Of a stretch of DNA of 64,000 bases, positions 63,312 to 64,000 are shown in pieces; position 1 is the stretch's first letter; each line of letters opens with the position of its first letter. This DNA is from a bacterium. Its GTDB lineage: Bacteria > SM23-81 > DAOVCL01. The notes beneath the pieces were generated by a model. It saw only the letters and a list, made by a program, of their open reading frames with translations. It made no database searches and had not been told where the DNA came from. The translations under genes and the position numbers were made by a program. Location: positions 1-64,000 of the forward strand of contig JAOZPP010000003.1 of NCBI GenBank assembly GCA_029932675.1. Reading direction: 5' to 3'.

Positions 63312-63567
63312 TGTTCTTCCCCCCTTCATTGATGGTTAACTGGCTGCCTCAACCTTCATCCCTTGTCTTGAGCTTATTATTTTTAAGTAACCCCCTATTT
63401 TAATTGGATCTTAGTCTATTTCCTTTCTGTAGGCTAATCTTAAAATCTACTCCTCCAAATTCCAAAATAAGCCAATTCTCTTCTTTGTCAAGAGGAAAAA
63501 TAGATTTTTCTCTCTGTATTATGAAAAATTTTGGGGTTATTATAGATATTCTACAAAAAGGATGGTT
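63312..63567. other. Divergent intergenic region between propeller gene and XRE regulator
   Basis: AT-rich. On the minus strand TTGACA (63491-63486) with a 16-nt spacer and TATTTT is a weak promoter candidate for the propeller gene. On the plus strand a TTATTATAGATATT stretch just upstream of the XRE gene could hold its -10. An open frame 63400-63642 (minus) overlaps the XRE start antisense and is treated as not supported. Confidence 0.35.
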
Positions 63568-63924
63568 ATGAATAAAATCGTTGTAAAATTGGGTGAAAGA
63601 ATACGAGCCTTGAGAAAGATGCATAAACTCACACAAGAGCAATTAGCGGAGAAAGCAAATCTTCACCCGACTTACATAGGTCAGATCGAGAGAGGGGAAA
63701 CTAGTGCAACAATTGGAATTATTTCTCGGATTGCCGATGCATTCTCCATTCGGTTGGCTGAGTTATTCGATTTCCCATCAGGAAACGGGCCCATTACCAG
63801 GAAACAACTGCTAATTGACGAGATAGCAACCTTACTAAAAAAGGAAGAACTCAAAAATGTCGAGTTGATTAAAGCTGTTGTAGTTGAAGTCTTAAAATGG
63901 ACAAAACGCAATCAACAACATTAA
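63568..63924 (+). CDS. XRE-family HTH transcriptional regulator
   Basis: ATG 63568 (AAAGG 6 nt before it); ATG 63562 is an alternative. 118 residues. Single HTH_3 domain at ~4-65: LGERIRALRKMHKLTQEQLAEKANLHPTYIGQIERGETSATIGIISRIADAFSIRLAELFDF, with the recognition helix around HPTYIGQIERG. The C-terminal ~45 residues are helical, likely a dimerisation tail. Divergently transcribed from the secreted propeller gene, so a role as its repressor is plausible but not shown. Confidence 0.9.
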   Translation: MNKIVVKLGERIRALRKMHKLTQEQLAEKANLHPTYIGQIERGETSATIGIISRIADAFSIRLAELFDFPSGNGPITRKQLLIDEIATLLKKEELKNVELIKAVVVEVLKWTKRNQQH

Positions 63925-64000
63925 GTCTTACCTTCCAGAATATTTATAGATGGCTTGTTCTAACCAGTTCGGTATCAATTGGCCCATATCATCGCAGCAG

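Noticed and set aside
63400-63642. 80-codon minus-strand frame partly antisense to the XRE gene
   Set aside because: Its last ~40 codons look vaguely protein-like, but it overlaps the XRE start codon region, has no good ribosome site and no family match.
63926-64000. Minus-strand frame open to the right edge, ending with a TAA just after the XRE gene
   Set aside because: Only 24 codons are visible; that length is open by chance often enough that a partial convergent gene cannot be claimed.

Overview
The window reads as a chromosomal piece of an uncultured anaerobic bacterium, most likely from the FCB superphylum or a nearby candidate phylum (Zixibacteria, KSB1, Latescibacteria, WOR-3/TA06 type). 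The reasons are eight secreted proteins that end in the FlgD-like, type IX-like C-terminal sorting domain (motifs QNYPNPFN or QNWPNPFN, VYNxLGQxV, WDGxD, ASGxYxYRL), a PorV/FadL-like outer-membrane barrel, and an oxygen-sensitive class III ribonucleotide reductase. Placement to phylum is inference; there is no 16S rRNA gene here.

Layout. 1-6.8 kb (+): a run of secreted proteins (FG-GAP propeller, glycosidase-like/beta-helix, DNRLRE) separated by repeat-rich spacers. 7.0-12.5 kb (+): a self-contained four-gene operon with its own promoter and a palindromic operator candidate. It encodes an unrecognised protein, two tandem BrxC/BrxD-like P-loop ATPases and an Lhr/BrxHI-like DEAD/H helicase. It looks like a BREX-derived module without the BREX methylase (PglX) and phosphatase (PglZ), and is the best candidate for an undescribed system. 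12.5-13.3 kb: a strong promoter and a hicBA toxin-antitoxin pair. 13.6-15.2 kb: another FG-GAP secreted protein. 15.4-18.2 kb: hsp20-lon. 18.5-22.3 kb (+): Memo-like amrB, M23 peptidase, udk, and a radical SAM amrS.

22.4-34.2 kb (-): DUF4416, an arylamine N-acetyltransferase-like protein, two PLP aminotransferases, thioesterase, PspC protein, PQQ propeller, a large MA-peptidase/TolB-propeller/barrel fusion, an MGMT-like protein, a sorting-domain lipoprotein and a PorV-like barrel. 34.5-42.6 kb (-): a long operon from a good promoter at 42.73-42.76 kb: TPR protein, M24 peptidase, efp, accB, pilT, accC, then nrdD split into a catalytic body and a 56-residue glycyl-radical peptide. 42.7-51.6 kb (-): rfaE2, initiator tRNA-fMet as its own transcription unit, corC/hlyC, ybeY, 7TM-HD phosphohydrolase, phoH, aspS, hisS. 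52-63.3 kb (-): DUF1844 and cupin genes, then a visibly AT-richer cluster of five secreted or outer-membrane proteins, with a divergent XRE regulator at the right edge.

Two things cut across regions. First, several families of short dispersed repeats fill the spacers: GTCAGAA hairpins, CGCAGA repeats, CATTGCGAACGAAGC repeats and ATTATTCA repeats. Second, two repeat families have entered coding sequence in frame inside the C-terminal sorting domains of the four left-hand secreted genes, but not those of the four right-hand ones (one right-hand gene has a related but degenerate stretch).
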